Below are positions 24,174 to 36,912 of a DNA stretch of 64,000 bases, one piece after another. The first letter of the stretch is position 1, and each line of letters begins with the position of its first letter. The notes beneath the pieces are model-generated. The model did not search any database. It was given only the letters and a program-made list of their open reading frames with translations, and had not been told where the DNA came from. A program made the translations under genes and the position numbers. Source of the stretch: Opisthocomus hoazin (lineage: Eukaryota; Chordata; Aves; Opisthocomiformes; Opisthocomidae). Location: assembly GCF_030867145.1 (NCBI RefSeq), contig NC_134414.1, positions 75,940,504 to 76,004,503 of the forward strand. Direction: 5' to 3'.

Positions 24174-26229
24174 CTTGGGAGAGAAAACACAGCGCACAGC
24201 CCATTAGGACGGACAGAGGGCAACGCGGGGGAACTGAAAAAGCAGGGGAATATACTGACGCGCTCGAGTTGAAAGTGACCTGTGTGTACTTACTATAACC
24301 ACACGCGTGTTCAGAGTGCTATTCCTGCCCTCAGCACCTTCATGATGCCTAAAAACGCCTTTTTTATTTTTTAATTTCCCCATGGGTTTTCTACATTAGT
24401 AATATACCTCTTGCCTGAGCATTCATGACACAATGGGAACCTTCCAACCTTCAATTAAATGGAGTAACATTGCGTTTTCACACAGGCTTTTTTCTCCCAA
24501 GCACGGCAAAGAGACAGGCTGATTAGGTGTTGACAAGGAGAAAGCAGAACCCAAGGTTTAAACAGACTGAACCCATCCACTCCAGCGTGTCCCCAGCACC
24601 AGCTCTGTGTCCCAGCGTTATTTCCCCTCCTTGAAGGAGCTTGTCAGCAAAAACAGTGAAAGAGGAGAAGGAAAGGGAAAACCAAAAAAAAATGAGCTAA
24701 CCTCCTTTAATAGGAGTAAAATTTCAAAAAACTGATCTCCTTGAGAAAGCAAATTGGCCTGAAAAGCATTCTGCATATCTCAAAAGAGGTTCATATTAAG
24801 CTGTCCAAGTGGAAAGACTATTATTTGTCACACCACTTTCCTTTGTGCACAAATAAACATAAAAATCCAGCATTTTTCCTCAAGAGTGTCACTGAGGGAA
24901 ACAGATCAGTAGTAGCATGAGGAAAAAAAAAAATAAAAATCTGTTCTTGACAGCAGTAAAAAATCAAATAAAGCAAAAAGTCAGCAGCATTATGAAAAGG
25001 TATATTCAAAAAGCAATTTGATGGATAGTCTTAGGAATGCGGCCAAAAATAACATATGGGAACTTAATGAAGAATAAGCTGTTGCTTCTCATTTGCATGT
25101 ATCCTCTACAGAAAAATAAAAAGAAGAACAATAGCTCTTAGCAAGCATAATTAAAAAATACTTAATTTTGCAGTACTTTCCTTTTATAGAATTTGTCTCA
25201 TTAATTTTCAGTGAAATTAAATCCAATTATCTACTATAGTATTATGCACACCTATAATATTGCATATACCATCATGCTGGAAATTTATTTATTTTTAAAT
25301 ATGCCACTAGTGGCAACTGGGCCATCTAGCCTCTAAAAATTGTCAGATGAGATGCTCAGATTGTGTTAGCTGCCTCAGTGCCATTTTCTTCACAGGCACT
25401 CCAGTCCCCAAAGGCTCTGCAGTTTGCCAGCTGATCAATGCTGCTTGCTTTTAGATCTAGCTGAGAGTCAATCACCACAAGAGTGAACATGCTGCGCATG
25501 AAATTTCTTCAAATTTCCTCCTCAATTATTGCTCGCGTTGCTCAAACAGCTATCGGCAGCCATCTCCCAATAACGTGCATCCATTCCAAGGCACGTAAAA
25601 CTCCACATGTCTGCCCAACAAAAGGAAAGCGTGACCACAGCCTGTGCTACAGTCGGCTCTGAAATACAGCATCACAGGGAGCAAGAGGGATCCTGCCGTG
25701 TACTTGTGTTTGTAACAAATCTGGGCCCATTCTACTACACTCCTTGCTCCCACTCTCAAAACTACCTCATTTTGAACTGGAGAGATGTAGGAGAATTATC
25801 ATGCTAGGGTAGATGAGCAATCTGCATGTGAATTGCAGTAAATACATCAAATCAGATATACAGACTGTTATCTCTACAGAATTACCCATAATAATATCTT
25901 ACCCATATGCTACCTCACATGTCTTTATACTGAAAGGTTTCCAGAACTCTGTGGATGTCTAGCAAAAATTCTGCAGCAGCCTACAGAGGCCCTGGTGAGT
26001 TTTTCATTCCTGAACTCCACAACTTGCTTGTTCGGCTTTTGCTCTTAAAAACTGAGCACAAAACAGATCCATACGATCACTCTCCACTTTGTGCAGCTAT
26101 TTTCCAGGAGCACTACAGCATTGCTGCTTCTGAGTCTGATGTCAAACCTGATGCACGTTCCTTCTGCCCGTGTGCACACACTCACGCTCCCCAATGGCAC
26201 ACTGTATCTGACCCTGCCAAGGCACTCAC
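24174..26229 (-). other. TNIK intron E18-E19
   Basis: No element recognised. The part at 25040-25320 is AT-rich with a perfect octamer ATTTGCAT (25091-25098) and several TAAT cores, a possible conserved noncoding element. Confidence 0.6.
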
Positions 26230-26389
26230 CAACTGAAGTTGGCATTTCTCCCCACTGCAGAACCACATCCTTGGTGATCCTTCCGTACGTGTTGACGTAA
26301 ACTCCTTCATCCTCATAGCAGACCAGTAGCTCCATTCCATCCGTGTTTGGGAGAATGATGATTGCATGAGGTTGGATACTGCTCTGGAT
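26230..26389 (-). CDS. TNIK: TNIK exon E18: CNH domain
   Basis: Encodes 53 residues plus one base (844-896 and part of 897): [53 protein letters not shown]. Acceptor CTCTGTAG/ATC, donor GTTG/GTGAGT. The [19 protein letters not shown] block is one of the best conserved parts of the CNH domain across the family. IQSSIQPH replaces IQCSIKPH of the human protein as remembered. Confidence 0.96.
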
Positions 26390-27183
26390 CTACAGAGACA
26401 GAAAAGAGGAAACCTTTTGTTTTAATGCCATAGAGCCTGAACTGGGAGAAAGGGCTGGGTGATTTTTGATTTTGGCTGACAGCACGTCGGTGATTCACTC
26501 ACTTTCGAAGTGCTAGCTCTGCTCTCCCCAAGCTAGACGCCCTTACACAGTGACAACAAAGACCTGGAAACCTTTGGGGAACAAATGCCCCCATCTTAAG
26601 GCAGACATCGAAAACCAAGAAAGATTACCTAGTCTGTAGGAGTGCCCATTTCTTCCCACGGGCAGAAAGGGAGCCTGGGGCAAGCAGCCCAGGTGCAGAC
26701 CTCAGACCTCTGCCCCGCAGTGAGCAGTGCTGGGGGAGGTGCATCACACACTGCCAGCCCATTCGACACCTCTGCGCACAAGGAACAACAGGAAACTTTG
26801 GCAGCTAAGGCCACCTGGCCTTTGCCAACCCCATTGAATCTCATCAGTGGGCTGTCACATCATCAGTACTGCCACCTTCCCCAAGCCTCTGCAAGGCACT
26901 CAGCCATTTAGCTGCTCCTCCTGAAATAGTCATGTTGGCCCATGTCAGACTTGAGTGAGCAGCTCCCGACCATGGAGTCATCCTGACCATGAGGAGAGGA
27001 CAGAGAGCAAGGCACAAGCCCCTAAGCACAGGTGGCCACATCTGCTTGGACCCCTCCACCCAATTTACCATGCTAGCAGTGATACATCAGGGCAGCCCAA
27101 CGTGTTGGTCATCTGAGGAAAGGAAGGGGCAGGGAAGAAACCAGAAAAGAAAGAAGAAACCCCACCCCAACAGAAGCTCTTAC
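26390..27183 (-). other. TNIK intron E17-E18
   Basis: About 800 bases without a recognised element. I looked here for an optional 8-residue (24-base) coding segment between AG and GT and did not find a convincing one. Confidence 0.6.
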
Positions 27184-27333
27184 ATGTGTTGGTAAATAAA
27201 TATCATAGACCGATCCTGAATCCACGTCAACGGCATGGAAGCCAGCACAGGAGCCATAGATCACTTTTAGTCTCTGACCTTCTTCTACGGTTAGATCCAC
27301 CAGCAATGGCTTATGTACCAATTCTCCAAACGA
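27184..27333 (-). CDS. TNIK: TNIK exon E17: CNH domain
   Basis: Encodes 50 residues (794-843), phase 0 both ends: [50 protein letters not shown]. Acceptor GTCTTACAG/TCG, donor CAT/GTAAGA. Some mammalian transcripts carry eight extra residues at this junction, from memory VRKNPHSM, which would come from a donor 24 bases further in. Here the bases at that point are TT, so no such donor exists; a GT does occur at +18. Confidence 0.95.
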
Positions 27334-28076
27334 CTGTAAGACAATCATCAATGAGATTTACTTTACTGCTTAGAACCACGTTGGGTTTTATAAAAATATG
27401 CTCTAATGCACCTATTATGGGTTTATTACGCCGGCGCGCCTCTGGCCTTCATCCACCAGACCAGTTAGGCTAACACCTCTGTCCTGGACAAGAACAGATT
27501 GCTCTGCATCCTGTTGCATTTCAATCATATAATATTCTAAGCCATTTTCTGCGGGGGCTTAACCTTAGTTGGTCTGCTTGTTTTCTAGTAAGAATTGTTT
27601 TCCCCAAAGTTCAGGGCAATTTGACGCTCCCGTAGTGTTTACTTCAATTTGCACAGCCAGCAGTAACTGATTGTCTGCGAATCAGTTTGGTAATTATACC
27701 AAGCCAGCTAACTTCATTCTTGTTGCATTCAAAAACATAACAATGCTGAGTATCACTTAATGACTTGTTCTGCTCAGATGAAGATGTTTAGACTTAGTTC
27801 ACTTCTCTCTGCCTCATGTTTTATTTACAGAGAGACAAAACAAACAGTTGTGATATTGTGTCACTTTGATTATTAGTTTATGCTCAGTTACAATTTATGA
27901 CTTTAAGTGTACTGCATCTTTGAGCTAAAGAAGCTCCTAAATTAAAATACAGTTCATGGCAGATTTACCAAAGAACTTGTAATACGGCCATGATAAAACG
28001 TTGGAACATTTTTGTAGAAGGGGTAACTGGAACTGCCTATGAGAAAATCCTACGTATGGCTGAGATATACTGTTAC
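27334..28076 (-). other. TNIK intron E16-E17
   Basis: AT-rich, 743 bases, no recognised element. Confidence 0.6.
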
Positions 28077-28177
28077 CTTAAAGGCCATAAATTTATGGTA
28101 TGGCTTTGGTGCCCATGCATAGACTTCCACAGAACTCTTCAATGCAATTACCAAGAACTTGATTCTTTCATATTTTA
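28077..28177 (-). CDS. TNIK: TNIK exon E16: CNH domain
   Basis: Encodes the end of Val 760 and 33 residues (761-793): [18 protein letters not shown] and [15 protein letters not shown]. Acceptor AATTTCAG/TA, donor AAG/GTAACA, ending in phase 0. It is the shortest CNH exon apart from the terminal one. [20 protein letters not shown] across the junction with E17 identifies TNIK against MAP4K4 (VEIYAW). Confidence 0.96.
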
Positions 28178-31103
28178 CTGAAATTAAAACAAAACAGAAA
28201 AGAATTCAGCAGCAATTTCGAAGTCATTCCAGTTACTTCAGGAAAGCAGAAGATGACAATATTTCTCCATACTTACATACATTTGTAACATACTACATAG
28301 TAACAATGCATTTTAGGATTGCTAATTCTATCTAGTTGAGCATTTTGACACATTTACGGCACAAAAAAATTACTCCTCTTACCAGTAACTGAACCCATCA
28401 CCATGTTTCAAATTACATAGTCCGTACACACTTCTTTACAGTTTTTTCCCCCTACATTAGACAGTGCTTACTCGTAACGACAGGAAAATTGGTTTTCAGA
28501 CAGGGATATTTCCAATAAGGGAAGCCTATGACTGTGGCAGAGTGTATTGGCAGTTCCACTCACAGTACTGGCCAGTGGTATTTTGAGCTGATGGCAAAAC
28601 TCCCCAGGGGAAAGGAGGGAAAAAAAAGGAACTGAAATGAAAAGTTAAGAAACAAGTCCATTTCTAAAGCAAAAGACAAGTTTGATAGCAGAGCACTTTC
28701 CTTTGTCCCTAAAGACTGAGATAACTCATTAAAAAAAAAAAAAATCCCACAGAATTTATCAGAAAAGAAGTGTCATGTCATAGCTGATCCACAAATGCTT
28801 GAATACATCTCAGTTCCCACATTCAAACAGCTGGCTAAACTGCCTACCAAAAAAAGCTCTGCTCACTACTTCTGTTTTCAGAAGAGTACTGATACTAGAA
28901 ACGGCCACTCAAGAAGTGTTGCTGGATCTGCATTTCCAGCTGCTGCCTGCATTTGGGAAGGAACACATCATGGGGGCTTCAAAATGTTGAGGTTTGTTAA
29001 CCTCTTTCCAGCACTCTTTATGGGGGAGAAGAAAAAAAATTAGCATTATTTGGATGACTCTGAGAAACCTCAGGAGGTTTCTGTTACCTCTTTACCCCAA
29101 GTTTTACGGGAATATGATACTTTTCCAAAAACAAGGAGTAATTCTGTGCACCTTCACCTTCTGCCATTATATCTCCCAACCAAAACTGATTTTGAAACAT
29201 GGCAGGAGTGAAAAATCTCAGACTTGCGAGAAGAACACTTCTTTAATAAATACTATTTTAATGCCTCTTAGATATCTTACTATCATACAAGCCTGCAGTT
29301 GTTGTCTCTTGGTAGGTAACAGGGAGAGAAAGCTACTATTTGCCCCGTTTTCACTCTGCAGGGAGGCAAGACTACTGAACTGTAAGTGTAAAGAACTTGA
29401 CACTTTTTCAACAGACAAAAAAGGGGTCTCTCAACATCCACAGCTGTACTGACTGAAAAACAGAGCTTTTGTTCAGTCTTGTCTAGCTTACAAGACGTCT
29501 TGGAATTTTTTCTCAGGGAAGAGGGGGCTGTCGAACAAAACCACCTTCTCTGTGAAAGGGGACCTTTGATAATCCTCATTCTTTGCTCTGGGTGCTATCT
29601 GGGAATTCACCCAAATCTTCAGTTTCTAAAGAGCAATTTATCATTCAGAGGAGCCAAACACTGCCTGAAGCAACTGAGATCCATAAATACCACTTCACCG
29701 TGACGTCCGAGACCCCTGTTGCATCAAAGCGACAAGGAAGCGACTGGTGCCAGCTGCCTGGGTGGCAGCCTCCAGACCACGAGCCCAACTATCGGCAGAG
29801 CTCATCCTTCTCAGGAACCGAAGCGCAGCTGCCAGAGAGGCCTCTCGCTACCTGCAGAAGTCATCTATGGTTCAGAGGGAAGTTCAGCGCCAGGCTGTAG
29901 CCCAGACTAACAAAGCCCTCTTCATCTGGAAGAGACTGCTTTTTGTTTCACACGCTTCCCTGCTGGAAAGCCTCCTTGCAATAGCTGTTGAGGTATTGTT
30001 AACAGGCCAGTTCATTATGCTGCTGACACCCTCGGGTATGATACCAGACAAGAACATTATTAATTGTTTCTGGGGTCAAGCTCCTGGTTCAGCAGTCACT
30101 TACTGCCATCATTATTGATTACACCCCACTAGCAGGTTTTTCCAAGAGCACACGCATCACAGGAGGAGACTGAGCTCAGTCTGCTGCTGCTCCACGCTGA
30201 CTGACACAGCTGGAAAGAAACTGAGCTGGCTCTCAGGAGAAAACTAGACCAAAGGCTACATCCAGTGAGAAGATCTCCAGGAGGAAGAGCTCTTGGTTCT
30301 TATCCCCACCTGCAGGGCAGCAGGCTCACTGCATACTCTGCTGACTGAATGCTACATGTCTTTCACTAGTTTTGGTGGAAGTTTCTACAGCCAAATCCAT
30401 TTAAATGACTTCAAACCACTCAAAATGCACCTGCCTAGTGAAAACACACTTCATCTCACAACTGTACTGCAGTGGATCTGAGATGGCACTAGGAAATTTC
30501 ATGAGCTAAGGGGAATCAATGAATCATCTTGAAGTTAAACATATGCTTCTGTTCCCAGATGCCTCCCCAAAGCTCGTGCACTAGCTGGGCTTGCTTTCTC
30601 CTCCCACTCTTTTTTTTTCTCTTCTTTTTTTCCCCAATCTTTAAAATCTACATTAAAGAGGAGACTTTTTTCACTCTGCTCCAGCATGTGATTTCATCAT
30701 GGTAAAATATGCAAAACCTGTTCGCAGAGAGAACGGCTGTTGGTTGACAAGAGGCCCTCCGTTACCTAAAGGGTCTAACAGAGGTGGCAAAGTGTTACCA
30801 GCCCTCACTGCCCACATTCGCACTCTCCTGGAAGCTGTACCTGCCACTGGAAGGAGACAGATGGGGATTTGCTCCCGCTCCAGTTCACAGCCCAGTATCC
30901 CACCGCAAAACCCCTCCCATATTCAGTTTAACCCAGTAACTTGTCACCTATTCTGGCGCTTTGCCAGAGAAGTTCGCCCTTGAGGGCCAGGGCAGACAGC
31001 TAGAAATAAGACCAAATCTTCAACCCAGCAGCTACACGCACCGCAGTTCCCTTTCTCAGCCAGCTTTTATCCCGATGATTTGATTACTGCGTTTGCTACT
31101 CAC
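28178..31103 (-). other. TNIK intron E15-E16
   Basis: About 2.9 kb, mixed composition, no mobile element or antisense gene recognised. A-run at 28731-28743 and pyrimidine run near 30610-30633. Confidence 0.6.
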
Positions 31104-31238
31104 CAACTTTATAGTGCACACAGCCTTCCAAGTCACCCACCGTCGTCCAGCCCTGTTTCTTTTCTACTTCAGGGTCGTTGTGAAGGATTTTATTTCTTAA
31201 CCAGGACAAATAGTAAACTCGCAACTTGTTCTTCTTAC
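31104..31238 (-). CDS. TNIK: TNIK exon E15: CNH domain
   Basis: Encodes the end of Gly 715, 44 residues (716-759) and one base: [44 protein letters not shown]. Acceptor GTGGCCAG/GT, donor [25 protein letters not shown] is a CNH signature of this kinase group; TNIK in mammals has KKDKLR and MAP4K4 has KKNKLR, so the Asn here is a harmless paralogue-like state. Confidence 0.96.
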
Positions 31239-34200
31239 CTGGCCACAAAATAAAAAAAGATTGGTTTATATCCATAGGATGATAAATGCAAAAAAAACCC
31301 TGCTCAAGCAAACAGAAAGCCCCACAGCACAACCCAAAACGACAATGAAACTGCTGCACCCACAAAGATCTCCCTCAGTTTTCACATCCACAACAGCTTT
31401 ACTCCAGACTCTACCTAAACACATGCTCTCCTGATAATCAGTGACAGACACGCATGGTAATACCACAGGAACCTAAAATGACAAACTCAAGGGAACAGCT
31501 CTTCGATTGTCTGGTTCTTCGGATGCATACAACTTTTATTAGAAAAGGGTTATACTCCCACTACAAAAGCACCAGAGACTCCTGCACTGAGATAACAAAA
31601 AAAAAATACATAGCTGAATCAGAACAGCTCTTCTTTGCACCAAACTCTGGGAGAGCAGCAGGATGGAATTTGAGGCCCAAAATTATCTATACAGTTATTA
31701 GAAGAGAGTAGGACTGGTTTGAAAAGAGGAAGCAAAAGTGAAGAAGAATATGGTGATGAAATGTACTTTACAAATTCTTCCCAGTTACTGACACAAACTG
31801 GTTGAATTTTATTAAGAGTGTTCATTATTCCCCTGGTGGAAAAGCACACCAAGCAATAGCACTACACAATTTCATTACTGAACCACTTTACACTTCTTCT
31901 GTTGTAAGGAAAAACGCACAATATCTGAAATTGCAGTGAGACAGTTTCACACGGCCCATGCACGCTTCATCCGCCTGCTAAAAGCTGATGACTGCTTTGT
32001 CAGCAGCCCTTCCCTCGTGCTGCAAGGAATGTAATACTTATCAGGCTGCACAAAGAAACTGCAAGAGGTGTTTCTTCTCCACAGGTGAGAGAATCTACTT
32101 GCCCAGGCTGCCATATCTTCAACTGACAATGCATCTGTCACGGTCATCAAAATACAGCTCAGGCTCTAAGTCTCAGTACGAGAAGGCCTCTTTTGAATGC
32201 AGAGCAAGGCTCATGACTTACTTTATCAGTGATTCTTTAACAACTAATGGCCTACAAAGCATTTGCTGAACTAGCGAGAAGGTGGCCCTAATGCACATAC
32301 TCAAAGCTTGCATCCTCCTTCCTCCAGCTGCTTTGCTGCCCGAAGCCATTACAGTCCCACAGATGAGACTGGAGGCAGAGGAGAGATCGTCTCAGCTTTG
32401 ACTGGGAGCCATTCAGTCAGGCTCCATGAGGTTTCCGCACAAGGAAAGGAAATAGGAGGTTCTCCCAGGGACCCAACTTGTCAGTGCAGTGGCTCCACGC
32501 TATTGCTTCACCAGCCACGACAGGGAAGCCGTGTGACTGCGGACAGTGTTTCACGGCCCTTGGAGCTGAAAGGAGATGGCTGGGCTGCACTGCAGTCAGT
32601 GCTGGGCTGGCCAAGTGACTCAGTGCTGGTCTGCGCTGCAGAAAGCCACGACCTGTCAGGACAGTCGCCTGGCAGCCAGCCAGCCACATCCGGCCACAGG
32701 GTTCAGCTAATGTCTTTAATTTGCCCTTTCCACACAATGCCTACGGATGGATCAGTCTGCAGATGGCTGCTGGGATGGGCATACAGCCACCAGGGGATGC
32801 GGGTTATGGCAGGACGCGAAGCTCGAGCATTGTGACCACCCTACCGAGCCCAGCCAGCTCCGCACTGGGGTCCTGGAGCCGGAGTGGAGCCCCCACCCTG
32901 ATGGCAGAGGATCCCCTAGCAGAGCCGGGCTCCTCCGGAAAAGCAGCCGCAAAGGCTGGGGCAGCACACGGGGAGGCACAGCTTGCACACAGGCTGCTCC
33001 ACGGACTCCAGAGCCGCAAGTCTTTCTGTTATGAACACACACCGCCTAAAAGATCTTTTTATGATTTCTTGGATGGGGAAGGGCTGGAGGAAAAGAGGAG
33101 GCAGTTTGAAAGTGAAAAAATCTGTTCACTGAGCGTAAGTTTAAAGGGAAATCAGAGACCCATTTTCAAATGTTGGACCTGCTACTTAATTTTAAAAGCT
33201 CCTCTGCTCTGATGGCACCGAACGAAACGTGAAGTAATACTGCACTCTCCTTTGTTTATCCCCGCTGCAAATGTGACAGCAGATTTGGCAGTAAATGCAC
33301 GTCCTGATTTATTGCCTGACTCCATATTTATTAAGCCAAGCTTCATAAAGGGATAAAGCCCCACCGCTGCCACAGCTCTGTTAGATTTAGAGAAGGGACC
33401 AGTGCAGGAAACAACATTCCCAGAAGTCCCACATCTGACTGAGGAAAGGCCCTCCCATGAAAACACTGCAAACAATAGCTACAAGGGCTCTTTCAGCAAC
33501 ACTGAAACAGGGAACAGAGTCCGGACCAGAAGGCGCTGCAGTTCTGGGTGAGGAAGAGCTCAGAGGTCACAGGAGAGCTGAAGGTCAGTACAATGCATCG
33601 AATATTTTTCAAACCATCACAAGTCCCTGTGCACCAGCAGACAAATTCTCTCTCAGATATTTCCAAGGCTCTAGGTTCCCCAGTAGCTTAGTCAAACTTG
33701 ACGACTCAGAACAAACAGTACACACGGGAATTTCCCAGCACGTGGCTAAATTTTTCTTTTTTTCTGCTGGTTCACGTGGTGTGCACCAGGGTATTTCTCT
33801 CCAACCAGAAACACTTTTCAAAACAACAGTGTGTTCCCATTGTGTTTTAGTGTCTAGGCCACAAGGAAAGTCACAAGACAGGAAATTCCTCTGCCTTTCA
33901 GCAGGCTGCCACGAGAAGAGCAGGACTGGCTAGTTATATAAACGTGGTTGTGTGTGTACTTCAACAAGTTCTGCTGCTCTTAATGTTTCTATTGGAAGTG
34001 CGGGTGATTTGGCCCTTCTGCTTGTAAATGTCTACCAGTCAGTTTTAAAAGTTCTCAAAAATCTGGTCTTTTTGTTTGTTTGTTTGTTTGGTTTTTTTGG
34101 GGGGGTGGGTGGGTGAGGGGGTGGTCTAATTGTTACAGCCATGAAATAAGAAAAAAAAACTCTGCTCCAGATCAGCCAGTGACTTCTATGAGAACTCCCA

Positions 34201-36768
34201 GCTCTGGTTCTCCCACAGACATCATTTCAAATGCAAAGTCCCTTTTCCTATATTGGGTTTTTGTTTTTATTGTTGCTGTGGTTTTCAATTATTAAGCAGG
34301 CAGATTCCAACCAGTTTCTCTACTCTGTCACCCCTGCCCAACTTCCCGAGTGCCACCATCAGCCAGTTGCGTTATGTCAAACCCCGGCGGGAGTCACAAT
34401 TGCAGCGTGTTCTGTATGCACGTCATCGCGCCCTCTTCCAGCATCTGTATGATTCTCAGCACTGTAATTACCTGAGCAGCTGAAACTATGTTTTTGACTT
34501 CCAACAGCGTGAAGAACTGATTAACTACTCTGCTTTAACCTGCAAAGCTTTCTTGTACCAGCTGTAGCAGCTCAGTATCTCAGTATCAAAAGCTTTGCTG
34601 TCAATAAGTTTTATATTTGAGATACACATTTGAGGAAGAATTGATTTCAGGTTTCCAGACTCAAAAGTGTATATTAAAAGCAATTTTAGCTGACAATCCC
34701 CTTGAAATCCTAATGCTCTGCAACTTCTTCGCGCAATAAGGCAACATTTTTCAAACCTCACCACCATCAGCACATCACTTCCTGAAAAAGCCGAGGGAAC
34801 ATATGGCCAAGAGTGCTGTAGGGAGCTGAACAAGGCTCCCAGCAGAGCAGCAGCAGTCCTGGGACAAAGCTCAGAGGAAGCTCTGTCACCAAGATGCCAA
34901 AATGCACCATTTGCAGAAACACATCCCCAGGTCAGCATTCCCAGTTTGCCTGGAGCGGTGGAGCAACTCCCTACAAATAAAAAGACACTAGGAGAAGTCC
35001 AGCATGAGGGTAGCTTAAATTGAGCACTGCAGCGCAGAAACCAGAGCAGGAATTCTGGTAAGAAGCATCTGAGCATAAAAGCAACCACGGTTCCACTAAG
35101 TGTGCTCCCCCAGCCCTGCGCCTTTGTGGGCAGGGATGCCTCTTTCCTGCCTCTGCTCCAGCAACCTCCCCAGAAATGCAGGAGACGGGACAGAGATGAA
35201 GGCAAACACCAGCCAAAGACCAGCCGATTTCTTAAGGGTTAATGTAGCACGTCTCCACAGAGGAAGTACTAGTTTCAAAGGAAACAAAGAAAACGGATGT
35301 GTCGGGGTACTCAGATAGTGACTGATGGAAACGTAAATAAACCTAAAACAATTACACACAAGACTGAATCACAGACACTTGTCATCTGTGTGGGATATGC
35401 TTCAAACCAACAGATTTTACCTAGGTTGTATTATACAATATTTTTGTTTATAAAGTCTATTATAGAATAAACTCTATGAAATGGTACTTTTCAAACAGCT
35501 CACATTTTAACGTACAGCATCGCACATCAACAGAACACAGGTTGTGTTTTCCTAAACCCTCCTTGCTTCATCTTTTCTTTTTAAAGATTTCACAGCATAG
35601 CTGGAGCTGAGAACGCAGCAAGCAACGAGCCAATACAATACGGCTGTTCCAGACAGAAGCGAAGTCCCATGTTGACAACACCAGCACGGGCACAGTTCTT
35701 TGGACCTGCAGTAGTACAACACTGCTAATAGATTAAATTGCATTAAATTGTATCGGCGTGCAACCTTTTGCACAAGTGTTGGGAGAGCCAGAGAGCTCCT
35801 CTAGTGGAGTCAGAGAGATTCTGGAGCCTCAGCAAAGCTTTGGGTCACTCTGAACAACGACACAGGGGCCACTGCGCAAAACCTCATTTAACATCCTCTC
35901 CCTGTCACACACGCGCAGCGTAGCAAAGGCTGATTTCACAAACAAACTAAAACAAAAGGAAAGGTAAGCAACTGAACGACACCTGTGAAGAAAGATTAAC
36001 AGTGCACCACATCAAGTTGCTTAACAGTAGGATAACCTTATGCAATAACTCTCTGGAGTCAGAGTCTGGAACCTCAAGCTTCATAAAACGCATTTTTCAT
36101 CGGCGCACACAAAACAAACACAACAATCACCACCGCTCTTCATCTGCTGTTGCTTTGCCGTCTGCAGTTGCATCCAGTGAGAGACAAGGCCAAACACTGC
36201 ATCGATCTGCCTTCTCACACTGGAAATTTCCACATCACATACACATTGTACGCCCCTCTCTCTCAAACACACGCTCACTGCACATCCCTCTTATTTCCCT
36301 GCTTCGCAAGAGCATTTCCCACTCTACTGATTTTAACACAAAAGATGTCTTTAAACCCAAGCAGCAAACCATGTTTCGGTTAGAAAGAAGCCAGGTTGAA
36401 AGTAATCACGACAGAGGGAAAGAATGGCATTTTTACAAAGAATGGCATTTTTACCACTTCACAAAACATTAACTTGCAGCTCCCAAACATTGAACAAACC
36501 AACAAAGCCCGATGCTTCCCCCAAACCCATGCAGCATTTTTAAAGGCCACCCCACAAGAGCAAGGACAGGGAGCAAGTAGGCACAGGGTGCTGTGCAGAA
36601 AATGATTCACTTGCAGAAACAAACTGTAGACTCCGGGATGTGAAATGATGGAAAACCCACCGACTTCAGTTAAGTCAGCACCTTCCCTCAACACGCATGC
36701 TGCCAAGAAAAGCGTTCTGCCATGCCATGCCAGAAGGGGGAAAAATCATGCTGAAAAATTTATTTTAC
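31239..36768 (-). other. TNIK intron E14-E15
   Basis: About 5.5 kb, the largest complete intron in the window. It contains a TTTG repeat followed by a G-rich run at 34071-34124. Open frames such as 32308-32835 and 34525-35205 have no domain or splice support. A tandem duplicate of AAGAATGGCATTTTTAC occurs at 36420-36452. Confidence 0.6.
34071..34124 (+). repeat. (TTTG)n plus G-rich run, G-quadruplex-like
   Basis: TTTG units are followed by a seven-G run, then TGGGTGGGTGAGGGGG. Four or more G-runs of at least three with loops of 1-3 bases fit the usual quadruplex pattern. It is on the strand that serves as template for TNIK transcription. Confidence 0.8.
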
Positions 36769-36912
36769 CAGAAATTGTCACCAAGACATTCAGTCCTTCA
36801 AGCACATCCATTTGCTGGAATCGTCTTCGATTGATGAGCGGATAAACCTTCCCCTGACCACTTCTGTCTAGCAGCATCAGACCACTTTCAGTGCCCACCA
36901 ACAAGTTCACTC
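36769..36912 (-). CDS. TNIK: TNIK exon E14: CNH domain
   Basis: Encodes the end of Gly 667, 47 residues (668-714) and one base: [47 protein letters not shown]. Acceptor TTTCTTCTAG/GA, donor TCTG/GTAAAA. The pattern of short hydrophobic strands with the Gly-rich LLVGTESGL turn is typical of the CNH beta-propeller. The residues read identical to the human protein as I recall it, so this is the most constrained part of the window. Confidence 0.96.

Noticed and set aside
34525..35205. 226-codon minus-strand frame inside a TNIK intron
   Set aside because: No recognisable domain, does not join to TNIK exons in phase, and overlaps frames on the other strand.
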